From contig NZ_JAHBBW010000001.1 of assembly GCF_018390535.1 (NCBI RefSeq), positions 62,001-126,000 of the forward strand: 64,000 nucleotides of DNA, read 5' to 3'. The DNA is from Bacteroides propionicigenes (lineage in GTDB: Bacteria; Bacteroidota; Bacteroidia; Bacteroidales; Bacteroidaceae). Below the pieces are notes generated by a model that ran no database searches, was not told the origin of the DNA, and worked only from the letters and a program-made list of their open reading frames with translations. The translations under genes and the position numbers were made by a program. Positions 1 through 7,549 of the stretch are shown here, piece by piece (positions within the stretch are counted from its first letter, which is position 1; each line of letters opens with the position of its first letter).

Positions 1-1113
1 CCGGGACACCAATTAAAGCTACTCCAAGCGGTACAAGCCGTGGGAAAGCCCGTGGTATTGGTATTAATTAACGGCCGTCCGCTGTCCATAAACTGGGCAG
101 ACAAGTTTGTACCCGCCATTCTCGAAGCTTGGTATCCGGGGTCCAAAGGCGGCACGGCAATAGCCGACATCCTCTTTGGCGACTATAACCCGGGCGGCAA
201 GCTGACGGTCACTTTTCCCAAGACTGTAGGTCAGATACCGTTCAACTTCCCCTGCAAACCGGCTTCACAGATTGATGGCGGCAAGAATCCCGGACCGGAC
301 GGCAATATGTCGCGCGTCAACGGTGCGCTATACCCCTTCGGCTATGGTCTGAGCTACACTGACTTTAAGTATTCCGACCTCGAAATTACTCCCAAAGTAA
401 TCACTCCCGATCAGAAAGCCACCGTACGGCTAAAAGTAACCAATACCGGCAAACGTGCAGGCGATGAAGTGGTACAGCTCTATATCCGTGATATCCTAAG
501 CAGCGTCACCACCTACGAAAAGAACCTTGCCGGCTTTGAGCGCATCCACCTGAACCCCGGAGAAACCAAAGAGGTGACTTTCACACTGGACCGCAAGCAC
601 CTCGAACTACTGAACGCCGACATGAAGTGGACAGTAGAACCGGGAGAATTCGCCCTTATGGCAGGCGCTTCTTCCGAGGACATCCGCCTGAACGGCATAC
701 TCACCGTAGAAGATTATCAAAGCCGTCTGCAAGCACTCGAAAGCCGGAAACCCGTCAGCCCCGTAACGGCAAGTACCGATATGGAAAACGCATCGAAGGT
801 GCTCGACGGAGAAATCAACACCGCTTGGCAAGGCAACAAGGGAGACTATATCACCTTTGCCCTGAAGAACGGAGCCAAAATAGACGAAATATCCATCGCC
901 TTCAAACGTGAGAACAAGCTGCCCGCAGAATTTGAAATACAGCTCTCGGGCGGTGGCGGACAATTCCTGACGGTTTACTCGGGTACTGTCAGCCGGTACG
1001 ACCAACTCATCTCCTACTCTTTCAAAGGAACGACTGCCAGTGACTTGCGTATTGTAGTGAATGACGACCGCGTAGGAATAGCGGAGGTACTCATTCCAAC
1101 ATTCAACTATTAG
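1..1113 (+). CDS. GH3 beta-glucosidase, C-terminal part (cut by window edge)
   Basis: The reading frame is open from base 1, so the start lies outside the window; the GTG at 40 is internal. The visible ~370 residues carry the C-terminal half of a family 3 glycoside hydrolase: the NGRPL/AW-PG-GG-A-AD-LFGDYNPGGKL region typical of the GH3 C domain, the YPFGYGLSYT motif, and then a fibronectin-III-like domain (VTNTGKRAGDEVVQLYI through LNPGETKEVTFTL). After it sits an extra ~110-residue module (LDGEINTAWQG, ending VGIAEVLIPTF) that looks like a discoidin/F5-8-type carbohydrate-binding fold. The family hydrolyses beta-linked glucosides or related oligosaccharides in the periplasm. The substrate cannot be told from this fragment. 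Confidence 0.88.
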   Translation, partial: PGHQLKLLQAVQAVGKPVVLVLINGRPLSINWADKFVPAILEAWYPGSKGGTAIADILFGDYNPGGKLTVTFPKTVGQIPFNFPCKPASQIDGGKNPGPDGNMSRVNGALYPFGYGLSYTDFKYSDLEITPKVITPDQKATVRLKVTNTGKRAGDEVVQLYIRDILSSVTTYEKNLAGFERIHLNPGETKEVTFTLDRKHLELLNADMKWTVEPGEFALMAGASSEDIRLNGILTVEDYQSRLQALESRKPVSPVTASTDMENASKVLDGEINTAWQGNKGDYITFALKNGAKIDEISIAFKRENKLPAEFEIQLSGGGGQFLTVYSGTVSRYDQLISYSFKGTTASDLRIVVNDDRVGIAEVLIPTFNY

Positions 1114-1154
1114 TTAATCTTTCGTAAATGGGTTCCGGGAATAAAGAACTTCGT

Positions 1155-1162
1155 TAACTTTG
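1155..1162 (+). promoter_or_regulatory. Candidate -7 box for the DUF4831 gene
   Basis: TAACTTTG matches the Bacteroides -7 consensus TAnnTTTG. It lies 35 bases before the ATG at 1198. No clear -33 TTTG is seen. Confidence 0.5.
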
Positions 1163-1197
1163 TTTTTTAATTCACAGTTATAAACAGACAGAGAAAT

Positions 1198-2250
1198 ATG
1201 AAGAAAAAGATGATATGGCTTGCCGGGCTTTTAATAGCCACAAGCACCTATGCCCAAACGGATGTCAGCACCGGCATAATGCGCGGTAAGGACTACGGAG
1301 TAACTTATCTCCTGCCCAAAACCGAAATAGAGATTGTAGTGGAAGCTACCAAACACACGTATATGCCCGGAGAGTTCTGCAAGTATGCAGACCGCTACCT
1401 GCGCATGAGCAATGTGTCTGCCGACCCGGATATCTATTGGACCATCGATAAGTTGCAAACACGTGTTACAGGCGTGCCCGACAAAGATAATGTCTACTTC
1501 GTCAAGCTGAAAGACAAGACCGTAGCCCCGCTAATGGAACTTACCGAAGACGGCATCGTACGTTCCATCAATATGCCGCTCAGCAACCGCACAATACCGG
1601 CAACCAAGATAACCGCTGCCGCACAAGAGATTATAGACCCGCGTAAGTTTCTGACGGAAGAGATACTCATGGCAAGCTCCAGAGCTAAAATGGCGGAGTT
1701 GGTAGCCAAAGAAATCTACAACATCCGCGAAAGCAAGAACGCCCTTCTTCGTGGCGAAGCCGACAATATGCCGCAGGACGGAGCACAACTCAGAATCATG
1801 CTCGACAACCTGAACCTGCAGGAGCGTGCCATGACAGAAATGTTCTCCGGTACCTTGAAAGAAGAACCTCAGACGTTCACTATCCGTATCACACCTAAAG
1901 AAATGAACAACGAAGTGGCTTTCCGCTTTTCCAAGCGATTAGGCGTAGTAGCCAATGATGATTTGGCAGGCGAACCGTATTATATTTCCGTAACTGATAT
2001 GAAAACTCCCGCCATTCCCGAAGACGACGGTAAAAAGAAAGTAGACGGAATCGCCTACAACGTTCCGGGACGTGCCCATATCACACTGACAGGCAACAAC
2101 AAAAAATTATTTGACGGTGAACTGCCCATCACGCAGTTCGGTACGATAGAATACCTTGCGCCCGTATTATTCAACAAAAATTCCACTGTGAAAGTGCTGT
2201 TCGATACAGCTACAGGCGGGCTGATAAAAGTAGACAGAGAAAACAATTAA
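1198..2250 (+). CDS. DUF4831 family exported protein
   Basis: This is a 350-residue protein with a cleavable signal peptide (MKKKMIWLAGLLIATSTYA, predicted cut before Q20) and no lipobox cysteine, so it is likely a soluble periplasmic or surface protein. The body (GVTYLLPKTEIEIVVEATK, PGEFCKYADRYL, VTGVPDKDNVYFVKL) matches my recollection of DUF4831, a family known only from Bacteroidota and without an assigned function. The gene has its own -7 box at 1155 and ends at a large palindrome (2254-2296), so it appears monocistronic. No enzymatic motif is visible. Confidence 0.8.
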   Translation: MKKKMIWLAGLLIATSTYAQTDVSTGIMRGKDYGVTYLLPKTEIEIVVEATKHTYMPGEFCKYADRYLRMSNVSADPDIYWTIDKLQTRVTGVPDKDNVYFVKLKDKTVAPLMELTEDGIVRSINMPLSNRTIPATKITAAAQEIIDPRKFLTEEILMASSRAKMAELVAKEIYNIRESKNALLRGEADNMPQDGAQLRIMLDNLNLQERAMTEMFSGTLKEEPQTFTIRITPKEMNNEVAFRFSKRLGVVANDDLAGEPYYISVTDMKTPAIPEDDGKKKVDGIAYNVPGRAHITLTGNNKKLFDGELPITQFGTIEYLAPVLFNKNSTVKVLFDTATGGLIKVDRENN

Positions 2251-2253
2251 AGG

Positions 2254-2296
2254 GTTAAAAGTTGAGAGTTGAAAGTTTCAACTCTCAACTTTTAAC
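2254..2296. terminator. Large perfect palindrome between convergent genes
   Basis: Two perfect 21-base arms (2254-2274 and 2276-2296) are separated by one base. It lies between the convergent DUF4831 gene and the PqqD-like gene and contains the PqqD-like stop codon at 2285-2287. It is probably a bidirectional terminator. The arm is built from the repetitive word GTTGAGAGTTGAAA. Confidence 0.6.
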
Positions 2297-2635
2297 TTTC
2301 AACTGCACAAACCCATCCTTCTGCAACTGCGTAATATAAGTCGTGACGCGGGAAGGGTAATCAGATTCATTTTGAAAATGTTCGGCAAGCAGAGTGATTA
2401 TTTCCTGCACAGTCCGCTGTCCGTCTATCAAAGCCCATACGGCAGTTCCATGCTCTTCCAGTTTCACATGAATATCAGCCGACATACTTTTCGGCAATAA
2501 GAAACGCCGCATCCAGTCATATTTAAACCGGGGAAAGGAGAGCACTGCGCACTCCCCTTCCCATTCGGTTGTGATGTGTCCGCACCGGGCGGGAACAACA
2601 TCCAATAAGTTTACTTTTCCGTTTGTCCCTGACAT
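2285..2635 (-). CDS. PqqD-family (RRE-like) small protein
   Basis: This is a ~116-residue protein of the PqqD family. The core has the winged-helix pattern of the fold: HVKLEEHGTAVWALIDGQRTVQEIITLLAEHF, then SRVTTYITQLQKDGFV. In other systems PqqD-like domains bind a precursor peptide for a radical-SAM or other maturase. I chose the ATG at 2635 (MSGTNGKV). The frame extends four codons upstream to a TTG that overlaps the transporter stop, which is less likely. It lies 8 bases after the MFS gene on the same strand, so the two are co-transcribed. No PQQ or RiPP genes are nearby, so its partner is unknown. Confidence 0.75.
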   Translation of the reverse strand: MSGTNGKVNLLDVVPARCGHITTEWEGECAVLSFPRFKYDWMRRFLLPKSMSADIHVKLEEHGTAVWALIDGQRTVQEIITLLAEHFQNESDYPSRVTTYITQLQKDGFVQLKVKS

Positions 2636-2643
2636 TATCGTTA

Positions 2644-4308
2644 TCAATCTTTGATGTTGGGTTCTTCCAAACCAAGTCCTTTCTTCTTATCGACAATCTT
2701 GAGGATAAATCCCAGCACCAAAGCAGCAACGCCAAGACAGGCAAGCATCACAAGCGGTGCGGTGTAGTCATACGATACGGCAGCCTCTTCCGGAGTAATC
2801 ACGCCATTCTTCAAGTCAGCAACAAGCTGCGTATTGGTTTTGTCGAGCACCTTTCCGATAAGAAGCGGGAAGAGCCAAAGACCGATATTCTGAACCCAGA
2901 AGATAAGCGCATAAGCACTACCTATAATCTTGGCATCAACCAGTTTGGGTACGCTGGGCCATAAAGAAGCGGGAACCAGTGAGAAACTTGCTCCAAGCAC
3001 CAAGATAGTAAGATAAGCTATCATGACACCTCCTACCGCATTGTCTTTGAATTCCGGAAGTACAAATGCAAAAGTAAGATGGCAAAGCACAAGCAGCATG
3101 GAACCAATCATCAGCATCGAAGCCGCCTTACCTTTATGGTCAACATAGTTACCAAGTATCGGGGTTATACCCACAGCCAGCAAGGGGAATACGGCAAACA
3201 CCGTTTCTGCACTTTGGCGCATATAGCCCATGTAGCAGAAGACAACCAACAATACCCCGGCAAGGGTAAGCAAGCCGTACTTCATGCTTACTTTCTTCAT
3301 AAAATTACTTGCAAAAGAAGCGCCTGCAACAACCAGCATGATGCAATACTGGAGAATCGTCACCGTATTGGTGGCCCAGAAAGAATCGGAAGGTACTTCC
3401 TTGAATACCAGATTGCATTGCAACATATTCACGGCATACTTCTGGAACGGGAATATGGCTGAATAATAGAGCACGCAAAGCAACGCCACCAACCAGAATC
3501 CGCTACTTGACAGAATAGTACCGAGGTCGCTTATCTTAAACGGATCGTCCTTCTCCTCAGCCTCACCGGTCTGCGCATCCAGCTTTTTATCCATGAAGAA
3601 ATAGACAATGAACATGATAAGTGCAATCAGCAACAATACAACGCCAAATGCCACCGAACGGGAAACATCGATAACGCCCCCTAACTTGGCAAATACCGGA
3701 GAGAATATCATGCAAGTGGCAACTCCCAAACGGGCAAGGGCCATTTCCGAACCCATGGCAAGAGCCATCTCACGGCCTTTGAACCACTTAACGATACCAC
3801 GGGATACAGTAATACCCGCCATTTCGACACCACAGCCAAAAATCATGAAACCTATTGCTGCAAACTTGGCTGATGCCGGCATACCTTTATAGAATGGTGA
3901 AATGCCCAGTTCGTCAAAACCGGGGATATAGTTCAGATTGTTGGTAAACCAAGTCTGAAGTCCGCTTGTCTGAAAAGCGTCTGTCACCGCATACCAGTTA
4001 ATGGTGGCACCGACAAGCATCACAGCTCCGGAAAGGATTGCAGTGAAGCGTACTCCCATTTTGTCGAGGATAATACCTGCGAAAATAAGGAAGAACACAA
4101 ATACATTAAGAAAAGTCTCAGAACCCTGCATCGTACCGAATGCCGTTGAATCCCAACCGCGTGTAGACTGCATCAGGTCTTTAATAGGTGAAAGTATGTC
4201 CATAAAGATATATGAACAAAACATGGCGAATGCTAAAAGCAGTAGCACAAACCAGCGCATACCTGCCGAATCGCGTAGCGTCTGGTGAATCTTGTCAGTA
4301 GTTGTCAT
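2644..4308 (-). CDS. MFS transporter
   Basis: This is a 554-residue multi-spanning membrane protein of the major facilitator superfamily with about 12 hydrophobic segments. The early loop FAGIILDKMGVRF resembles the MFS G-x-x-x-D-R/K-x-G motif between helices 2 and 3, and there is a long central cytoplasmic region around KKLDAQTGEAEEKDDPFKISD that separates the two six-helix halves. It is larger than a typical 400-450-residue MFS protein because of long loops after helix 3 and in the middle. It is followed within 8 bases by the PqqD-like gene. The substrate is not recognisable from sequence. No -7 box was found directly upstream, and a palindromic repeat lies 57 bases upstream of the start codon. 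Confidence 0.85.
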   Translation of the reverse strand: MTTTDKIHQTLRDSAGMRWFVLLLLAFAMFCSYIFMDILSPIKDLMQSTRGWDSTAFGTMQGSETFLNVFVFFLIFAGIILDKMGVRFTAILSGAVMLVGATINWYAVTDAFQTSGLQTWFTNNLNYIPGFDELGISPFYKGMPASAKFAAIGFMIFGCGVEMAGITVSRGIVKWFKGREMALAMGSEMALARLGVATCMIFSPVFAKLGGVIDVSRSVAFGVVLLLIALIMFIVYFFMDKKLDAQTGEAEEKDDPFKISDLGTILSSSGFWLVALLCVLYYSAIFPFQKYAVNMLQCNLVFKEVPSDSFWATNTVTILQYCIMLVVAGASFASNFMKKVSMKYGLLTLAGVLLVVFCYMGYMRQSAETVFAVFPLLAVGITPILGNYVDHKGKAASMLMIGSMLLVLCHLTFAFVLPEFKDNAVGGVMIAYLTILVLGASFSLVPASLWPSVPKLVDAKIIGSAYALIFWVQNIGLWLFPLLIGKVLDKTNTQLVADLKNGVITPEEAAVSYDYTAPLVMLACLGVAALVLGFILKIVDKKKGLGLEEPNIKD

Positions 4309-4364
4309 TACAATATTATAATAAATGATTGATTAAATTCGGTTTATATATCATGATGCTATCC

Positions 4365-4442
4365 GTCATTCAGAGCGTAGCGAAGAATCTCTTCCCCGTG
4401 TAAACATCAAGAGAGTAGATTCTTCGCTACGCTCTGAATGAC
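4365..4442. repeat. Palindromic interspersed element, copy 1
   Basis: Perfect 26-base inverted arms (4365-4390 and 4417-4442) flank a 26-base centre. It is nearly identical to copy 2 at 18987-19072, including much of the centre. The arms begin GTCATTCAGAGCGTAGCGAA. Read in one frame they spell SERSEES and RDSSLRSE, a peptide signature often produced when such repeats are wrongly annotated as genes. It sits between the MFS gene and the secG terminator. Confidence 0.85.
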
Positions 4443-4513
4443 AGATGGTATAATAAATATTAGCTTTTAATAAGTATCCGGTTACAAAAGTAACTAAATA
4501 TAAAAGACAATAA

Positions 4514-4561
4514 ATAAAAACAGGCAGAATTGCACAATATAAATTGTACAATCCCACCTGT
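4514..4561 (-). terminator. Rho-independent terminator of the secG operon
   Basis: An 18-base-pair stem (4520-4537 with 4544-4561, several G-U pairs) with a 6-base loop is followed on the minus strand by a T-rich run (CCTGTTTTTATTTA). It is 26 bases past the secG stop. Confidence 0.8.
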
Positions 4562-4587
4562 CAAGAAACGAAATAATTTCTCGAATA

Positions 4588-4983
4588 TTAGTTGGCAGCC
4601 GGTTCTGCAGCATCCGTAGCCGCCGGAGCTGTTGTTGCAGGAGCCGTTTCAGCCGGTTGTTCAGCTTGCGGAGCAGCCGTACCTACGGGCATATTGTACG
4701 GGTTTGTTTTTTCTTCTTGCTGTGCCTGTTCCAGAATTACATCACCGCCCTTGTGAGAAACCGAAGGAATGACGTAAGCGGAAGCAACACTCATCACCAC
4801 CAAAAATACAGCGAGGCCCCATGTTGCCTTTTCCAGAAAGTCAGTAGTCTTGCGTACACCCATGATTTGATTGGATGATGAGAAGCCCGAAGCCAGACCA
4901 CCGCCTTTGGAATTCTGAATCAACACAATGAAACACATCAGCACGGATGCAATCACCATTAAGATAACTAATAATAAATACAT
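4588..4983 (-). CDS. secG: Preprotein translocase subunit SecG
   Basis: This 131-residue inner-membrane protein has two membrane segments (about residues 2-22 and 52-72) joined by the SecG loop QNSKGGGLASGFSSSNQIMG, which is diagnostic of the family. SecG is the small auxiliary subunit of the SecYEG channel and works with SecA, whose gene is at 22033. The C-terminal ~35 residues are a low-complexity Ala/Pro/Thr/Glu tail, longer than in Escherichia coli but common in Bacteroidota. It is the last gene of the minus-strand run, 4 bases after the TPR gene, and is followed by a strong terminator. Confidence 0.95.
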   Translation of the reverse strand: MYLLLVILMVIASVLMCFIVLIQNSKGGGLASGFSSSNQIMGVRKTTDFLEKATWGLAVFLVVMSVASAYVIPSVSHKGGDVILEQAQQEEKTNPYNMPVGTAAPQAEQPAETAPATTAPAATDAAEPAAN

Positions 4984-4987
4984 TTTG

Positions 4988-5776
4988 TTATTTTGATTTA
5001 GCGTTAATAATCAATTTCTCCAAAAATCTGATTTGGTCTGCAAAGTAAGCATTTTTTTTTGGATAATTCAAACTTAATTTTTTAATAATTTCAAGTGCTT
5101 TATCATATCTTCGCTGTTTAATGTAGATTTTTGCCAAAGTTTCTGTAAAACAGCTGTCATCCATGCCTTCTTCTACGACCTCTTCTTCAAACGATGTTTC
5201 TTCTTCCTCGTCCGAAGTTTCCGGTTCTTCCTCAAGACATACCGGTCTTTCAAGCACAGGCATTTCCGTCGATTCGCTCTTATTGATAAAACCGTCTATC
5301 AGTTCGTGTCCGCGCAATTTAGGAATTTCTTGCCCATCGGCCGATTCCGAATCAGCCTGTCCGTTGTCTTGCAGCAGATAGGTAGTGTAGTCCATTGCAT
5401 AATTCAGTTCGGTAGTTTGCGAATGTTCTTCGGGAACAGTTGCCAGAAAAGCATCTATCAAGGAGAGCGTACGGTCTACGCTGGGCTCTTCTTCCAGCAC
5501 TTTGGAAGAAAGCAACGACGGCTTCCGGGATTTCAGGGTGTAGCGGTCTCCTTCTATCAGATAGAACAATACACGTCTGTCGGCCACATACAATACAGCT
5601 TTACGCAGTTCCGCACCGAATGTAATGTCGTGCAGCAAATAGAGGTTCTTGAGGTATAACAGCCGGAGCGACTGGAAATAAGGATAGCGGACCACCAATG
5701 TGCGAAGTTCGTACAAGGTATCCTTATTCAACATTTCAGGATGCTGTATCCATTGTTGCAAATAGGCAGAAGTCAT
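4988..5776 (-). CDS. TPR-containing cytoplasmic protein
   Basis: This 262-residue protein has no signal peptide. The N-terminal half is helical (YELRTLVVRYPYFQSLRLLYLKNLYLLHD). A strongly acidic linker follows (EEEPETSDEEEETSFEEE, about residues 183-200). The C-terminus has one clear tetratricopeptide unit (TETLAKIYIKQRRYDKALEIIKKLSLNYPKK style spacing, about 210-245). TPR units mediate protein-protein contact; the partner is unknown. It lies 7 bases after lptE and 4 bases before secG, so it is translated from the same mRNA as two envelope-biogenesis genes. It is conserved-looking in this position, but I cannot name a function. Confidence 0.7.
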   Translation of the reverse strand: MTSAYLQQWIQHPEMLNKDTLYELRTLVVRYPYFQSLRLLYLKNLYLLHDITFGAELRKAVLYVADRRVLFYLIEGDRYTLKSRKPSLLSSKVLEEEPSVDRTLSLIDAFLATVPEEHSQTTELNYAMDYTTYLLQDNGQADSESADGQEIPKLRGHELIDGFINKSESTEMPVLERPVCLEEEPETSDEEEETSFEEEVVEEGMDDSCFTETLAKIYIKQRRYDKALEIIKKLSLNYPKKNAYFADQIRFLEKLIINAKSK

Positions 5777-5783
5777 TCTTCGA

Positions 5784-6308
5784 TTACCAGTTAGCTACGG
5801 TTGAATTAAATATTTGTTCCGTGATATCTTTTATCATCTTGCTTATCAAGTCATCCTGTACGTCAGTCAGCAGCAAGGACGAATCGTAAGTCTGGAAGGC
5901 GGAGAACTGTTGTTCAAAGTCTTCCTCGTGGTTCGTGTTGTTCACATAACGCACGTTGACAGTCATGGTCAGCTTCACTTTAGAAGAAAAGCCGTCGGCA
6001 GCTACAGCCTCGTTATATTGGTTATAACCGGTTATCTCACCATCTATTTCCAAATCACCGTTAGCGTTCACCAGTTGCAGACGCGTCTGTTGGATAAACA
6101 TATCCTTAAGCTTCTGGTTGAACTCCGTAGTCATGGGAGCGTACACAAATTCAGCACGGTTAGGAAATTCGGCAATCGTGATGGTCTTTACTTTACTGTA
6201 ATCAATAGAACTTATCGGGGCAAGTCCCATGGAGATGCGGCAGGAAGCTACCACGCACACCAAACCCGCTAACGCTGATACCAGTGTTATTTTCTTAATC
6301 CAATCCAT
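5784..6308 (-). CDS. lptE: LPS-assembly lipoprotein LptE
   Basis: This 174-residue lipoprotein has a signal sequence ending in the lipobox VASC, with Cys23 as the lipidated residue. The remainder (TITIAEFPNRAEFVYAPMTTEFNQKLKDMFIQQTRLQLV, then DLEIDGEITGY) matches the LptE/secretin-like alpha-beta fold seen in Bacteroidota. LptE plugs the LptD barrel that inserts lipopolysaccharide into the outer membrane. The start overlaps the upstream sigma-54 activator by 14 bases, implying translational coupling. lptC lies elsewhere in the window at 14492, so LPS transport genes are split between two operons. Confidence 0.88.
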   Translation of the reverse strand: MDWIKKITLVSALAGLVCVVASCRISMGLAPISSIDYSKVKTITIAEFPNRAEFVYAPMTTEFNQKLKDMFIQQTRLQLVNANGDLEIDGEITGYNQYNEAVAADGFSSKVKLTMTVNVRYVNNTNHEEDFEQQFSAFQTYDSSLLLTDVQDDLISKMIKDITEQIFNSTVANW

Positions 6309-7548
6309 ATTCTTTTATCTTTCTGTATAGCGTGCGCTCCGATATGTTCAAATCCTTAGCCGCACTTTTGCGTTTTCCGTGATGTTTTTCAAGAGCCTTG
6401 CGTATCATCTCCTTCTCCACTTCGTCCAATGAAAGAGACTCTTCTACGTATTCTTCCGTATCCTGAATATCATCATCCACTTCAGAAGCCGGCTTTACGG
6501 AAGGATGTATTATGGTAGGCACACCGGCAGCAGGCACAGAAGCCACCACCGCAGGGGCAGGCGTATAGTAAGCGGCAGGCGTTACAGCCTGATTTCCCAC
6601 AGCCGCCCGTTCGGTCATAATCTCGTGTACCAGTTTCTTCAGTTCGGTTACATCCTGACGCATATCGAAAAGCACCTGATACAATATTTCTCGTTCGCTC
6701 TCAAAGCTCTTGCTTTCGTTCTTCACGCCAAACAGTGCCGGCAAACGCTGTGCATTGTTTTGTTCGGGCAGATAGTTCTTCAAAATAGAAGCGTTAATTT
6801 CACGGTTGGTTTCGATGATGGAAATCTGTTCCGTTATATTCTTCAGCTGACGTACGTTACCGGGCCATGAATATGCCAGCAGCAGTTGCTTGGCATCCTC
6901 CGTCAACTGGATGGCAGGCATACGGTACTTCTCGGCGAAGTCCGATGCAAACTTGCGGAACAACAGCACCACGTCCTCTCCACGTTCGCGCAAAGCCGGA
7001 ACCTGAATGGGCACTGTGTTGAGACGGTAGTACAAATCTTCGCGGAAACGTCCGTCGGCAATAGCCTGCGTAAGATTCACATTGGTAGCGGCTACGATGC
7101 GTACATTCGTCTTTTCCACCTTCGACGAACCTACCTTGATAAACTCGCCCGTCTCGAGCACACGAAGCAAACGGGCTTGCGTAGGCATGGGAAGTTCGCC
7201 CACTTCATCAAGGAAAATCGTTCCGCCGTCCGCTTCACCGAAGTAACCTTTCCGCTCACCGATGGCACCTGTAAAAGCGCCTTTCTCATGACCGAAGAGT
7301 TCCGAATCAATCGTACCTTCGGGAATGGCGCCACAGTTTACGGCAATGTATTGTCCATGCTTTCTCCGGCTGTATTGGTGGATTATCTGCGGGAAGCTCT
7401 CCTTACCCACACCACTCTCTCCGGTAATCAGCACCGACAAGTCGGTAGGGGCTACCTGAATGGCAATATCAATGGCACGCATCAGTGCCTCGTTATTGCC
7501 GATGATGCCAAAACGTAATTTTACTTGTTGTATTTCCGCTTTCGTCAT
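6295..7548 (-). CDS. Sigma-54-dependent transcriptional activator without sensor domain
   Basis: This is a 417-residue bacterial enhancer-binding protein. The AAA+ ATPase begins almost at residue 15: Walker A GESGVGKE (43-50), the sigma-54 contact loop GAFTGA (90-95), and Walker B TIFLDEVGELP (D114-E115). A Pro/Ala-rich linker spans about 310-350. A Fis-type helix-turn-helix ends the protein (RKSAAKDLNISERTLYRKIKEYGLD). There is no receiver, PAS or GAF domain, so control must come from its own level, a separate protein or the linker. It is 1 base after pdxA and overlaps lptE. Its targets are not evident; no clear -24/-12 element was found by eye in the window. Confidence 0.92.
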   Translation of the reverse strand: MTKAEIQQVKLRFGIIGNNEALMRAIDIAIQVAPTDLSVLITGESGVGKESFPQIIHQYSRRKHGQYIAVNCGAIPEGTIDSELFGHEKGAFTGAIGERKGYFGEADGGTIFLDEVGELPMPTQARLLRVLETGEFIKVGSSKVEKTNVRIVAATNVNLTQAIADGRFREDLYYRLNTVPIQVPALRERGEDVVLLFRKFASDFAEKYRMPAIQLTEDAKQLLLAYSWPGNVRQLKNITEQISIIETNREINASILKNYLPEQNNAQRLPALFGVKNESKSFESEREILYQVLFDMRQDVTELKKLVHEIMTERAAVGNQAVTPAAYYTPAPAVVASVPAAGVPTIIHPSVKPASEVDDDIQDTEEYVEESLSLDEVEKEMIRKALEKHHGKRKSAAKDLNISERTLYRKIKEYGLD

Positions 7549-7549
7549 A

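Noticed and set aside
2644..4308. PQQ biosynthesis locus because of the PqqD-like gene
   Set aside because: No pqqA, pqqB, pqqC or pqqE homologue is in view, and the partner is a plain MFS transporter.
4366..4557. A 63-codon open frame containing SERSEES and RDSSLRSE
   Set aside because: It is a translation of the palindromic repeat, not a gene: no promoter or plausible start, and the same repeat occurs elsewhere.
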